NCBI GenBank assembly: GCA_907163345.1
Contig: CAJQUN010001285.1
Span: forward strand, 17,990-81,989
Source of the DNA: Haberlea rhodopensis
Lineage: Eukaryota; Streptophyta; Magnoliopsida; Lamiales; Gesneriaceae
Direction of reading: 5' to 3'
Length of the DNA stretch: 64,000 nt
Under the pieces are notes generated by a model, which saw only the letters and a list, made by a program, of their open reading frames with translations, made no database searches and was not told where the DNA came from. A program made the translations under genes and the position numbers. Shown piece after piece: positions 48,780 to 59,439 of the stretch. Numbering within the stretch: the first letter of the stretch is position 1; each line of letters starts with the position of its first letter.

Positions 48780-50425
48780 GTTTGCTAGTTGATACTTTAC
48801 TATTTCCTAGACAGTCCGATACCATAGTTCAACCTTATGTGAAACTTGAAATACTAGCTGAAATTCAGAAGTTCATTCAGATGATTTTCATCTGTTTACC
48901 AAGAATGAAGAACTAATTTCTGGCTTCTTTTTCTTTAGCAAAGATATGTCTTATTGTTGGTTATTATTGTTTCTGGCTCTACTTTTTGTGAGGTAAGAGG
49001 CTTTTTTTCTTTAAATTATGGTGCTGTGTTTTTATCTCATTGTCACTATATTTTTGCTTTCTTCTTTTGCCTGTCGCCTTAATGTTTTAGTTCAGTATTT
49101 GAACTTATTTGAATTGATACTATAAAAAGGCACTGATTTAAATCAGTCTGCTGTTTGATTAGAAAAATCTCGGTCTCCTCTGTTAACTTAATGGTTAGAG
49201 CTCAAGCTGCAACTTGAAATGTATCGTAGGTTCGATTTAAATTTTTCACTGTTAATTGTAGTTATTTGATTTTCGAAAAGTGTTGATTCATTCTACTGTC
49301 TCTCCCCTTTAGTATGCGGATAACAAATCTTTCATTTTGATACTAAGGAACAATAAATCCATGCTGTGTACTGTACCAACATAGGTGATATTGCTTGTCT
49401 TTTTAGTACAATCGCATTAAAAGTTCTATTATACATCGCTGCTTGTTTAGTGCAGTTGCATAAACTATTATATGCTAATTTGTTTCCTTTTAGAGCTCTT
49501 CACCGCTATGATATATTCGACCACAAGCCTTCATCTCAGAACGCAGAAGTGATTGTACTTTGCTCACAACCAATTAGTTGTAGTTAAATGACTCTATGTT
49601 ATGCCTTCAGTAGGTATTCCCAAATTGACTCTTTTTCATGCCTACATCCGAAGCTGATTTGTCAGGGTCGATGAAGAGTATGCTGTGGAAACGTTCTTAC
49701 TTGCTTGACCAAATCAAATGTTTTGACTGTGGACGTTGAAGGAGAATGAAATGAACTTCATATGGACCAGGTTCGGAGACAATGAAATTTGATGTGTTAC
49801 TTTTCTGTACTACTTCCTTGTTGATGGGTTTTGTTTTGTTTTTGTTTTTGAAATCTAAACCATGCTAGGTAAAATGCAGGCAGTCGTGTCATATGTCAGA
49901 ATGCGAGAAATTACTTGAAATTTTATTAGAGAATATTGACAGTGGAGCACATCTGGCTGTTGTCTTTTGGTATTGATATTGAGGTTTGTTTTTTTTTTTT
50001 TAAATGGAGTACTGAAAACGATGCACAAATACAAATATTTATGCCATTGTCCTCGTCCATGCAGACCCGAGGAATAACGAAGGATCTTCGTTGCTGGATG
50101 TTTGGATTATCTAACATCCACTTTCTCCTATTCGGTCGGAGCGGTAACGAAAATAACCGTCAAAACACAAATCAAAACCAAAACATATTGGATCGTGTGG
50201 AAGATGGAAGCCTTGTGCTAAACTGATAGAACATAAGAAACAACCGAGAGAATATAGATTTATCTCTAGATTCCCACCAAAGTTTGTTACATCAAACAAA
50301 TGGGGGCAAATAATCATTGAATTTGAAACTGAGGGGGGCAGAATTGAGAATAAAAGATAAGCCACTTTATTATGTTCGTGAGTATGAAAACCCAATGGCT
50401 TATAATGGACCACACATATTGGATA
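48780..50425. other. 3' flank of PTM-like gene and intergenic DNA
   Basis: The first several hundred bases may be 3' UTR or downstream intron sequence. Short open frames such as 49366-49587 and 49936-50226 show no family resemblance. A weak tRNA-like A/B-box pair lies near 49189-49240. No gene is supported. Confidence 0.4.
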
Positions 50426-51300
50426 CTAGTTTTTTTTGGGCACCGCACAACGTGCGGTGCCAGGTACCAGCATGTTGGTCAATTTTTTCCTGATTTGATC
50501 GAAAAATATAACAATTCAAACGATCGATTTTAACATTTTTTTTAAAAAAAACAACTATATGGTAATTGAATGGCAAAAAAAAATAACCAAATGACTACTC
50601 TATCTTTTTTTTTAAAAAAATGATGTTCATCTTACTATGAAGTTGCGTGCATAAATCGATTAAGATATATTTTTTTCTAATCGGTTCAGGCCAAACACAA
50701 GCACCAATAATATTTAAAAACAAAAAAGAATATTATTTGGTAATTGAATGGCAAAAAAAATAATCAAATGACTACTCTATCTTTTTTTAAAAAAAATGAT
50801 GTTCATCTTACTATATAAACTGAAAAAATAACATTTGAAGTTGCGTGCATCGATTAAGATATATTTTTTCCTAATCGGTTCAGGCCAAACACAAGCATCA
50901 ACAATATTTAATAACAAAAAAGAATTTTATTAAAAAAAAATTGGGAAAAAAATTTAATAGTACTTTACTAAAAGAATTTTTTAAAAAAAAAATTGGGAAA
51001 AAAATAATGAATAGTACATTACTATTTATTACTATTCATTACAATATTAATGAATAGTAAAGCTTAGCCCAATTGGATCCGTAGCAGAATCAATAAAAGG
51101 GCCTCAGACATTTTTAATTCCCACAAGCCCAACACATTTCCACAAGCCCAATAACGATTACTGTTCATAATGAGAAAATAAATAATTAACAAAGGAAAAT
51201 AATGAATAAAAAAAACAGAAGAACTGGCAAGGCACTGTTCATCGCTTTTAGAAATTAGACCCAGTTCACTGTTCACAGCCTTTGGTGCTTATTATATTGG
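50426..51300 (-). mobile_element. Helitron, short non-autonomous, same family as 12604-15500
   Basis: On the minus strand the element starts CCAATATAATAAGCACC and ends with a perfect hairpin (GGCACCGCAC, loop of 3, GTGCGGTGCC) followed by about nine bases and CTAG. The flanking bases are A and T, the Helitron target. Both ends match those of the larger element at 12604-15500. It is 875 bp, AT-rich, contains two copies of a CGATTAAGATATATTTTTT-type internal repeat (near 50659 and 50856), several ACTGTTCA words, and no coding region. Confidence 0.78.
50558..50905. repeat. ~190-bp internal direct repeat in second Helitron
   Basis: The stretch from TATGGTAATTGAATGGCAAAAAA (near 50555) through GGTTCAGGCCAAACACAAGC recurs from about 50737 to 50900 with small indels. 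It is a tandem duplication inside the Helitron and is not seen in the larger family member. Confidence 0.75.
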
Positions 51301-51542
51301 TTAATATGACAAACTACACCAACACCACCAAAAAAGCCCAGAAAGACACGTGTCTACTTCAGATTGATCATTTTTTTATTTTAAGAAAAGCAGGGAAAAA
51401 ACCAAAACCCCATTACTCAAACTTGTGATCTTGCCTTTGTGTATGTAATGTAGCAATCACAAGACACACCTTGTTGCAAAGGAAAACAGCCATTAGCTCA
51501 GCCTAAGCACACTTCAAACGATCGATCTTGCTTTAAATATGA

Positions 51543-52176
51543 ATGGCAGCTTACTTTTTATCAGGCTTGCACAACCATAAACAGTCGTTCTCTTTATCAG
51601 GCATTGAACCAAACATCGAATTCTTACAACATTTTTCAGGGATAAATCCAAGTCATCAAGAATCGTTGGCCTTAAACTCTCAAAGCTTGATTGGTTATCC
51701 CAATCATAGGTCTTTCTCTCGTCTATCGGATTGCACCGGAAAATCGGAAACTTTCCCTGGATTATATATGCAAAGATAGTACCTCTGTTGTGGTGCCTCT
51801 TGCTACTACTAATCGGACTATCTCAAACGAAAATGATGGTAAAGAAAAGAAAAGGAAATCAATAGTTGCAAGCACCTTTCAGAGTAGCTCTGCAAATTAA
51901 TCCCCTCAAGTTTCTTCAAATGGAAAAATGATGGAAACTGTAGGCTTTATAGTAATTCTTGATTATGTTTCTTTCACATGAATTCAAAATCTTGATTAAG
52001 TTTAGATTGTGTTATTTAGTTACATTTTTTAAATATTTTTACAGAATTCAAGAAAAGGTAAGAAACTGAAAAAACACTGAACATGAAGAGGAAATGAAAA
52101 GCTAAGGGAAGTGGTACACGTTATAGCCAAAAGGGACCAAGCTACTGATAGTCACAGTTTAGCAGAAAGAGAGTAG
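51543..52176 (+). pseudogene. BEE-type bHLH transcription factor, truncated
   Basis: The start at 51543 opens 78 codons resembling the N-terminus of brassinosteroid-linked bHLH proteins of the BEE group (SLSGIEPNIEFLQHF, SFSRLSD, ETFPGLYMQ). A frameshift then stops it, and the next frame continues with EKKRKSIVAS and QSSSAN. After a probable intron, a second exon from about 52045 carries the start of the basic region (VVHVIAKRDQATDSHSLAERE) and ends at TAG 52174-52176. The helix-loop-helix that normally follows is absent. The family normally dimerises through that region and binds E-box DNA, so this copy cannot do so. A Lys-rich segment before the basic region is frame-broken. It lies directly beside the second Helitron. 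Confidence 0.75.
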
Positions 52177-52896
52177 TTTCGTATGATTTTCCATTAGTCT
52201 TGGAGGTACCTTGTCGGTGTGGAAGCTGATAGAAAAGATTGTATATGTGTTGAGGCCCTCCAGAGTAGATTTTTTTTAGGCTTCGAATCATCACCTTAAA
52301 TTACTTCGATTTAAGATGTTATCAGTTATTTTCAATGGACAAAAAATATCTTAAATGATGTTCAAAACAAAAAGAACAAATAGGGGCTTCTTTAACGTTA
52401 TATGAATGTAGTACTTTGCCTATACAAAAATAATGCAATCCTAGGAAATTTCCGACTTTTATATCCCATATAGTACATATTGTCTAAACCCACATCAGCA
52501 ACGTTTCATAATTTAATTTCAGGATATGATTCTTCCTTTATACTTTTGTTACAGGTCGAACTATTTATCAGTATCAAATTTTAGGCTTATGAACAAGGAA
52601 ACAAATAATAAATCAATGGCTCTAAGTAAACAAGATAATGTCGACCGACAAGAAGAATCACAGGAAAATTTACATATCTTTTTGTACAAAATGAAGTCCT
52701 ATAGGTGTTTGTCCCTCAATAAAAACTTAGCAAACAAAATAGACTGACGAAATTTGCCCCAAGTGAGGCATCTCAAGGCATGACAATCTCAGCATCCGCA
52801 TCACCAATTGAACAAATCAGAGAGTGAAAGGCAACTGAATATTTGTGGTTTCAATGGCTGGCGAGTGTGTAAATTTGGCAAAGCCTACGTTAATCT
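52177..52896. other. Intergenic DNA, includes 3' UTR of the minus-strand gene
   Basis: The right part, up to about 52700, is likely 3' UTR of the gene at 52897-56279. A 73-codon plus-strand frame (52526-52747) is unrecognised. Nothing else is seen. Confidence 0.4.
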
Positions 52897-55800
52897 TCAG
52901 TTGCCGGTCTTCTGCTTTTGATTTGCAGACATTCCCTGAGGAAACCTATACGAAAAATACGAAAAATGCAATTGATTAGCACGAGCACGAAAAAAATATT
53001 CTGATTATGTTAATGAAAAGTATGCCATGTCAACTAATCAAATGTCAAATAAACCAAGTGATGCACAAGAAAATCATTGAACAAATTTATCAATAGACGA
53101 CGAAAATTGAAAGCCGTTATTTTATGATGTGTATCATTAGGAAGAACTGCCCACTATTAGCTGAGCTATCAAATAAAAAAGTTAGATAAACTTGCATGAA
53201 GGATGTATAATCTGTTTCTTTCACCTTCGACAGAAGAATATCACAGAACAAAAATCTGTACCTCGCTGGAACCCATGGGCATGACACAGTTTCTAGCGAA
53301 GCAGGGTCGGCTGCAAACTATCACTTTCATAGACGACACTAGTTATTTCAGAATTTACCAAAACTAAGGTGAATTCAGATATCCTAAATGCCTAATCCCC
53401 AATAGTAGTCAATTTAGGAGGTGTGAACAACTCAAGCTTGACACGAGCTCAAGACAACCTTTTGAAAGTTTACTGGCTAGCTTGACATCGACAAAAAAAT
53501 TGAGTTCGAGCTTGAGCTCATCAGATCCCAAAGAAAGAAGCTCGTGCTTAAGTTCGAGTTGCTTGTGAGTTGGCTTGAAAACTTAATTTGAGCTCACAAG
53601 TTTCACTTTATAAACATGTTCGTAATGATCGATCTGGCTCACAAGTTTCTGAATATTTGAAGATAACCTCAAGATTGAGCTTATCAGAAAGCTCAAACTT
53701 GCGAGCTCGAGCTCACCAGCAATCCGCTCAAAGGATGTGCATGTTTACAATGACCTCAACATTCAAACGTAGCATGGATACAAATGTTGATGAATCTTGA
53801 CCAACAAAAGGAGTAGTATGGCACATGATATTGACTTTATGGATCCTTCAATATACACTCAAAAGGCTTAGAAGCATATAAAACTACGAAGCGAGAATCA
53901 AAATTCTAACATCAAGAAAACCATGAACATAACATTAAACCCAAAAATTCCTTGCTTGACAAATCACTCAAAATGCTTCTTGAAACATGAATATCAAAGG
54001 GCAAACCCGGTGCACGAAGCTCCCGCTATGTACAGGGTCCGGGAAGTGATTTGGCCACTTTGGGCCTAATGTACACAACCTTGCCCTTGCACTGCAAATA
54101 GGTTGTTTCTGCGACTCGAACCCATGATCTTCAGGTCAAATGGAAGCAACTTTACCGTTGCGCCAAGGCTCACCCTTTTGAAACATGAATATCAGATTTT
54201 AAAAATAGTTGACCTTGGGTATCAATACATTGTTCTACAAGACACTATGTTGAATGCGCATCAAATGTTCTACAAGATACTATGTTAAATGTGCATCAAA
54301 GAAGTGACTTACATCTCAACAATTCTTTTCCTCTTATCAGAACAGATGAATGGATATAAATCCTCGATGAACATACTTCCAAAATCACCACTAGAATTAT
54401 TATTATTATTCAGTATATTAGAACCAAAACCCGATGTCCCCGGCAAATCCTTTAGCCGTCCTTCCAAATTTTCCATGAAATGAAGACCTGTGAATATGCC
54501 GAATGTAAGCAACAGTCGATTAATGAAGTGTTGCCAAAACATAAAAGAAAAATGAACAAATCAATCAAGCGGAGAAAAAACGTAAATAAAGTTGTAGCCA
54601 AAACATAAAGGGTAGAAGTGCTTCTTGACAAGAAAAAGACATGGATATGGTTACAGATTTGTCATTAGAAACTGTGAGCTACAAGTCTGAAATGAACAAG
54701 AATCAAAGTTAAGATTTTAGACAGGATTGCGAGGAATATAAGGAAGTCCATCACTCACCTTTCATTTCAGCCATTGCATAATTCCCATAAATTCCTATTA
54801 TTCAGTCCTTAAGGGAATATAATTCACCCTTTTCATATTACAAACTATCAAAAGTAACAAACCAGTAGGACATAAGCTCTGAGTTCACGAGTCCAATCTA
54901 TCAACCCAAATCGTTTCATGCCACAACTTCGTTTAACACATGCACGATCATCTAGGCGTAAGAATTCATATGGCAAAAATGTGCCTTGAAACATACGCTG
55001 TGAACGCAGTCGTCGAGTGCGCATTATCAAAGTGAAGTGCTTTGAATAATAATATTTAAAATCTGGATGTATGAAGAAAATATTCATAGAGCATATTTAA
55101 TTCACAGACCATTCAACAATAATAAAATAAATATTCTATAGAATTTAAACAAACATGAATGACAATTACATTAAATTTCACTTGAAACACAATTCTTCCA
55201 TTTGAGGTGTGCCTAAAACATGGCTTAAGAAATTTTCAACTGTTTATTATGAGAGTTCTGAAAGTACATCTGAATTAAAAACAATTATTTATTTATCTAT
55301 TCATTATTCAGTTTTCGCATATAATAAGAGGTAATGAAATTGAGAAAGATAAACCATACTCACATTAAATAAACAATAAGTTACATAAAAACTAAAAAGT
55401 CCTATTTTTTCCACATCAATTTTAAATTCAAACGCAATGGATTTAAAAGAACATACTGAGGGTTCGAAGCATCCGTAAGTCGAATTTTTTCGCTATATCT
55501 TCATGACCGACCTTCTTCGCGCGAAGATGGACCAAATTCTTTAAACCCATCAATAAATCCTAATTAACAAAAACAATGGAATTCAAACCGCATAGTCTAA
55601 CTCATTAATCCTCACAAGCAAAGATCTTTCATAATAGAAAAAAAATCAGGAAACGTGAAAACATAATCGAATTACCAATTCAGATTCCGTCAATGAGCAG
55701 AGCCAGCGTACATCGTCTATATCATTATCCCCAAGCACGCTTTGGTTATCCATGCGCTCAATTGATGAACTACCTTCCTGATCCCCCTGATCTGGTTTTT

Positions 55801-56279
55801 CTTTCCTTTCTTCACTTTTCTCCGTCCAACTTCTCAAGAGCTGCGAACCAAAACAGAGTTTACTTCAAAACTTCTCAAGAGCTGCGAACCCCTGATCCCC
55901 CTGATCTGGTTTTTTATAAAACTTAAATTTTCATCACATGTAGACCAGCTTCATTAGACGTTCAATTTAGGCGTCCATCATTTTCGAATAATGTTATGCA
56001 AGCCTAATAGGACTCACCTATTTGTCTTGTTCAACAGAGAACAATTGACAAAAACATGATATATGCTACTGGTTGAATTAAGGCCGACTAAACTAAGGTA
56101 TTATCTTAGTGGCAAAATAAAACCACATTCACGCAATACCACGCATAAAAATCGGAAAAACACATCAAAACCATAGAATTGCATCAGGATTACCATATAG
56201 AAACAAATACAATTCAAAACTGTGTAAACCAAATAAAGGGCTGTCGAATAAGAGAACCGACCTTCGAGGGATCACCCAT
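52897..56279 (-). CDS. Conserved-looking plant protein of 169 residues, function unknown
   Basis: Five exons read on the minus strand, 56262-56279, 55676-55840, 55457-55559, 54313-54487 and 52897-52945, total 510 nt and translate without interruption from ATG to TGA. All four introns have GT-AG borders and the phases agree. The protein starts MGDPSK and has a charged, Lys/Glu-rich first third (SWTEKSEERKEKPDQ), a compact block (DDVRWLCSLTESELDLL, then GHEDIAKKFDLRMLRTL) that looks helical and well structured, an Asn/Ser-rich linker (ILNNNNNSS), and a basic end (CSDKRKRIVEMF). There is no signal peptide or membrane segment. I do not recognise the family and assign no function. Introns hold a SINE. 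TATA motifs and a long leader lie upstream. Confidence 0.72.
53410..53720. repeat. GAGCTCGAGCTT-type repeat in intron
   Basis: Many AGCTCGAGCTC, TTGAGTTCGAGC and GAGCTCACAAG words recur in both orientations, giving loose inverted symmetry. This resembles a worn TIR-type repeat. Ends were not found. Confidence 0.45.
53997..54177 (-). mobile_element. Au SINE with 17-bp target duplication
   Basis: On the minus strand the 181-bp element starts with a tRNA-like head (GGTGAGCCTTGGCGCAACGG, then a GGGTTCGAGTC B box) and ends CGTGCACCGGGTTTGCCC, matching what I know of the angiosperm Au SINE family. It is flanked by the perfect 17-bp repeat TTGAAACATGAATATCA (53980-53996 and 54178-54194). The unbroken duplication implies a fairly recent insertion. 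It lies in the last intron of the 169-residue gene, in the same orientation as the gene. Confidence 0.9.
55777..55914. repeat. Scrambled local duplication over exon 2
   Basis: A 24-base block of exon 2 (55777-55800) recurs at 55891-55914, and a 22-base block covering the exon 2 acceptor (55828-55849) recurs at 55869-55890. The copies are fused in the opposite order and sit in the adjoining intron, so a duplicate acceptor-like site lies upstream of the real one in gene direction. Confidence 0.85.
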
Positions 56280-56619
56280 GTTGCGAAAAAGTTGATTCAG
56301 AAACTTATTGAAAATTAGGACACTCACTTCTGGGGTATGAAATAAAGAAGAAAACGTATAGGAAAGCTGATGATAAAGATTAGGGTATGATGAGGAAATT
56401 TATTTTCAGTTAGTAGAGATGGCAGAGAAGGCTGAAGAAGACATATGAAAGGAAGTGAACTTGAACGGAAATATGACCTCAATCACACGCACCAACCAAT
56501 TCCAGCAATGGGATTTGTTCCAATCTCCGGATGAGGAAGAAAGATCTAAACTTTGATGAGATTTTTGCAAGTTCTTGGTCTATATTCGAGATTTAGGTTT
56601 TCACAGGAGAATGGGTTGT

Positions 56620-56644
56620 CTTATATATGGGGGACCTTATATAT
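56620..56644 (-). promoter_or_regulatory. Tandem TATA motifs of the 169-residue gene
   Basis: On the minus strand TATATAAG occurs at 56620-56627 and again at 56636-56643, each preceded by CA, about 340-365 bases before the ATG. The leader between is pyrimidine-rich and free of upstream stops only in parts. Which TATA is used cannot be told. Confidence 0.5.
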
Positions 56645-56928
56645 GGTGCTTGCGGAAATTATTTATTTTTTGAAATAAAGAATAGGGGATATTTGTTTTT
56701 GGTTGATTATGAAAAGTTATATTGTGATTAAATATAAACTATTTAAATTTATCCACTAATAAATATTGTGTTAATTAAATTACTATTTAGTTAGTAAGTA
56801 TTACAACAAGCCTCTAATACTAAAATTAGTATTATTATATTAGAAAGGTCTTAACTAAAAATGAGGCTCATCGTAATGTATTTTAAATTAATATTATAAA
56901 TAACTTGACTATAGATTAGACTCATTTA

Positions 56929-57343
56929 GGGGTATAGACAAATTGAATCAAGTAAAATACTAAGAAAATTTTAAGGTTCAGATTTGACATGGATTAGATA
57001 TATTCGAGTTTGATTTGAAACTTGAATAATTCAAATTTTTTTGCCTGAGTTCGATTCAAAAGATTCGAACAGGTTATCAAGCTATTCAAACTATTGCCGA
57101 AAAATAAATATTTGAAAGGTTACAAATACATTCATTTAATATGTAATTATATCATATGAATAAAATGTTAAAGTCCACGATCGTCTCACAAACTATCGAA
57201 CAAAGCAATTTGGGCTAAAGTTCGGCTCGAAAAAAGTTCAAAATTGTTTGAATTCGGTTTGAATTATATAATTTTGGATGAATCAAACTTTTTTTGAGCC
57301 GGTTCAAAAAGTTTGTGAACCGACTGAATTCGTCTACATCCAT
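56929..57343. mobile_element. TIR-type element with GTATAGAC ends (putative)
   Basis: The left end TTAGGGGTATAGACAAATTG and the right end AATTCGTCTACATCCATG are imperfect inverted repeats. The interior has many TTCGAA, GGTTCAAA and GGCTCGAA words. No target duplication is clear. A short relative lies at 41590-41705. Confidence 0.45.
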
Positions 57344-57897
57344 GTGTTTGGGAGGACCAAAGATCATGATGTGCAAAATTTCTAATATAGTATCTTAAAA
57401 AATATTATTATATTGATAATATATTTTCACATAACGAATTACTATAGCTACATAATTTTTTTTTTTTTTACATGACCAATTACTACAATTACATATTCTG
57501 TAAAACGGACATGTTTTTTTTCTCTTGCTTCCTTTGAAGCTTCTGTTCTCCTTGCCATGGTGGATTATTTTTCTCGTGCATTTCATGTTTACAGCTTCCC
57601 TTCTAGGGACTATGGTGCTTGCTGATGGAGAGATAGTCTCTCTACCCACTGGTCTTATACCTGTTGTTGAAGATCTTGTTCAAGCGGGTTTTGGGGATCA
57701 TCTTCCGGCCCAGATTCACAACGATTCTGACCTTGTTTGTGGTGGTAGGGAGTTCCTTTTCAGCAGTGTTGACACCGATAGGGGGTTTGAGGTCGGTGTT
57801 TGCGACTGTGGTGGTTGTGGCCTTGTTGGCGGCTTGGTGGTGGTTGTGGCCTAAGTCAAGGAACAAAGGACTAAGCCATGCAATATCATGCAGATAT
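57344..57897. other. Unassigned DNA with overlapping open frames
   Basis: A plus-strand frame (57525-57854) begins with a hydrophobic stretch that could pass for a signal peptide, but another frame on the same strand and one on the other are equally open, and none resembles a family. The right part may be the outer part of the copia LTR split by the following MITE. Confidence 0.4.
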
Positions 57898-58533
57898 GAC
57901 GGATCTACAGTATGGGCTGGGGTGGGCTTCAGCCCACCCAGCCCTGCCCAGAATTATTATATATACATATTTTGTCTATGATTTAAGTGTGAAAGGTTGT
58001 AGTGCAGGTGGTAGAGATGTTGAATTGTTACCATTAGGTCTTGAGTTCAAAGCCTAGGAAGCTCAATTTATTAAACTTTTGAATTTTCATTACATAATAT
58101 TTTTTGATTTATTTAAACAAAATTTAATTTTAAAATTATATTTAAAAAGAATTTAATACTTATTTGTCCCATTTATAAACTTATTTTTTTAAAAAATATA
58201 GATATACATCATTGTTTTTGTAAACTCTAGTTCTTTTAAAAAAAATTCTGGTATATTTTTTCTATCTAATATTAAACTCATTGTATATATTAATTTGAAA
58301 TTTAGATTAAATGGATTTATACAGAAGATTGAGAATTAAATGGTGAGTAAAACTTATGCATGTAGAGAAATATATTATAAAATAATAGCTAACGAGTATA
58401 CGAACGAAGTGTTTATACAAAAAAAAATTTCGGGGCTCCGCCCCGAACCCTCACAATAGGGTTGTCGCCTCCTTCGCCCCTGCAGTGTCTTTGCCTCCAG
58501 CCCCCCAATATAAAATTCCTGACTACGCCCCTG
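57898..58533 (-). mobile_element. hAT-type MITE, 636 bp
   Basis: On the minus strand the element begins CAGGGGCGTAGTCAGG and its other end carries the GGGCTGGGGTGGGCTTCAGC palindrome with GATCTACAG near the border, both familiar from a common plant hAT MITE group. The 7-8 bp repeat GCAGATAT flanks it (57890-57897 and about 58533-58540). The left terminal inverted bases have decayed. A tRNA-like B-box stretch near 58040 belongs to the element. It appears to have inserted into copia LTR sequence. Confidence 0.65.
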
Positions 58534-58540
58534 CAGATAT

Positions 58541-59439
58541 CATAAATCCAGTTGCACCAAGATATCTGAGCTCACGTAATACAAAGGATTAGTTCTTTGT
58601 AATCTGTTTGCATTAGATTTACCTTAGATATTCGGTTACAACACTAATATAGAATCTTTACACCTGTACTTATTTTATTGGTTAGTATTATGTATATAAG
58701 TAGTGTTAATCAGATGTAATAGTAATGGGAGGAATTACTTCATAATGAAAGAGAGTCATTATTCCCAGAATTCCTTCATTTTATTTCTTTAACTTGGCAT
58801 CAGAGACAATGGCGGAAGCCTCGTCAATTACCGATTCTTCCATTCCACCCGTTCTCACCTCCAATATAATGATTGTTAACCCATCCAACCAAATTAACTC
58901 TGTAAAGTTAACAGATGACAATTTCCTCTTATGGAATTTGCAGGTGATTGCGGGTCTTCGCAGAATGGGTCTTGATATTTTTATCCTTGAAGAACCACCA
59001 GTTCCTTCTAAGACAACATTTGATGACAAAGGTGTAGAATCGGTTAATCCAAGCTTTATTTCATGGTGTAGGCAAGATCAGTTATTGTTTTCGTTTCTTC
59101 TCGCCTCCATGTCTGAGAGTGTTCAAGCCCAAATGATCGGATGCCTAACCTCCACTCAAATCTGGACAAGGGTGTCACGGTTATTTGCCACAAGATCTAA
59201 AGCTCGCGTGATGCAATTTAAACTACAGCTTGAAACATTGAAAAAAGGAACTCTTAGCATGAAAGAGTATTTGAGTAAGATGAAGACTTGCGTGGACACC
59301 TTGGCTGCCTGTGGTCATCCTGTACATGAGGATGATCAATTGATCCATGTTCTTGGAGGTCTTGGGCTAGAATATGACTCAGTTGTGGTACATGTTACCT
59401 CCTGAGTAGATAGGGTTGAAGAAAGAAAAGATTATATTC
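58541..59439 (+). mobile_element. Ty1/copia fragment: LTR end, PBS and gag
   Basis: LTR-like sequence with an ATGTATATAAG TATA-type motif leads to a primer-binding-like TGGCATCAGAGAC near 58795. A gag frame (58794-59405, 203 codons) follows, with the copia capsid style LTDDNFLLWNLQV and ATRSKARVMQFKLQLETL. A TGA at 59403-59405 interrupts it; the same frame continues briefly. No pol is attached because the next element's LTR begins shortly after, so this is a truncated copy. Confidence 0.78.

Noticed and set aside
49189..49240. tRNA gene or SINE head (A-box and B-box-like words)
   Set aside because: No cloverleaf can be drawn and no target duplication or SINE tail is visible.
57525..57854. 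109-codon frame with a signal-peptide-like start
   Set aside because: Overlapping frames on both strands are equally open, no family resemblance, and the surroundings are transposon DNA.
58000..58070. tRNA-like stretch GGTGGTAGAG with a B-box-like GAGTTCAAA
   Set aside because: It lies inside the hAT MITE and does not form a tRNA; similar stretches are part of that element group.
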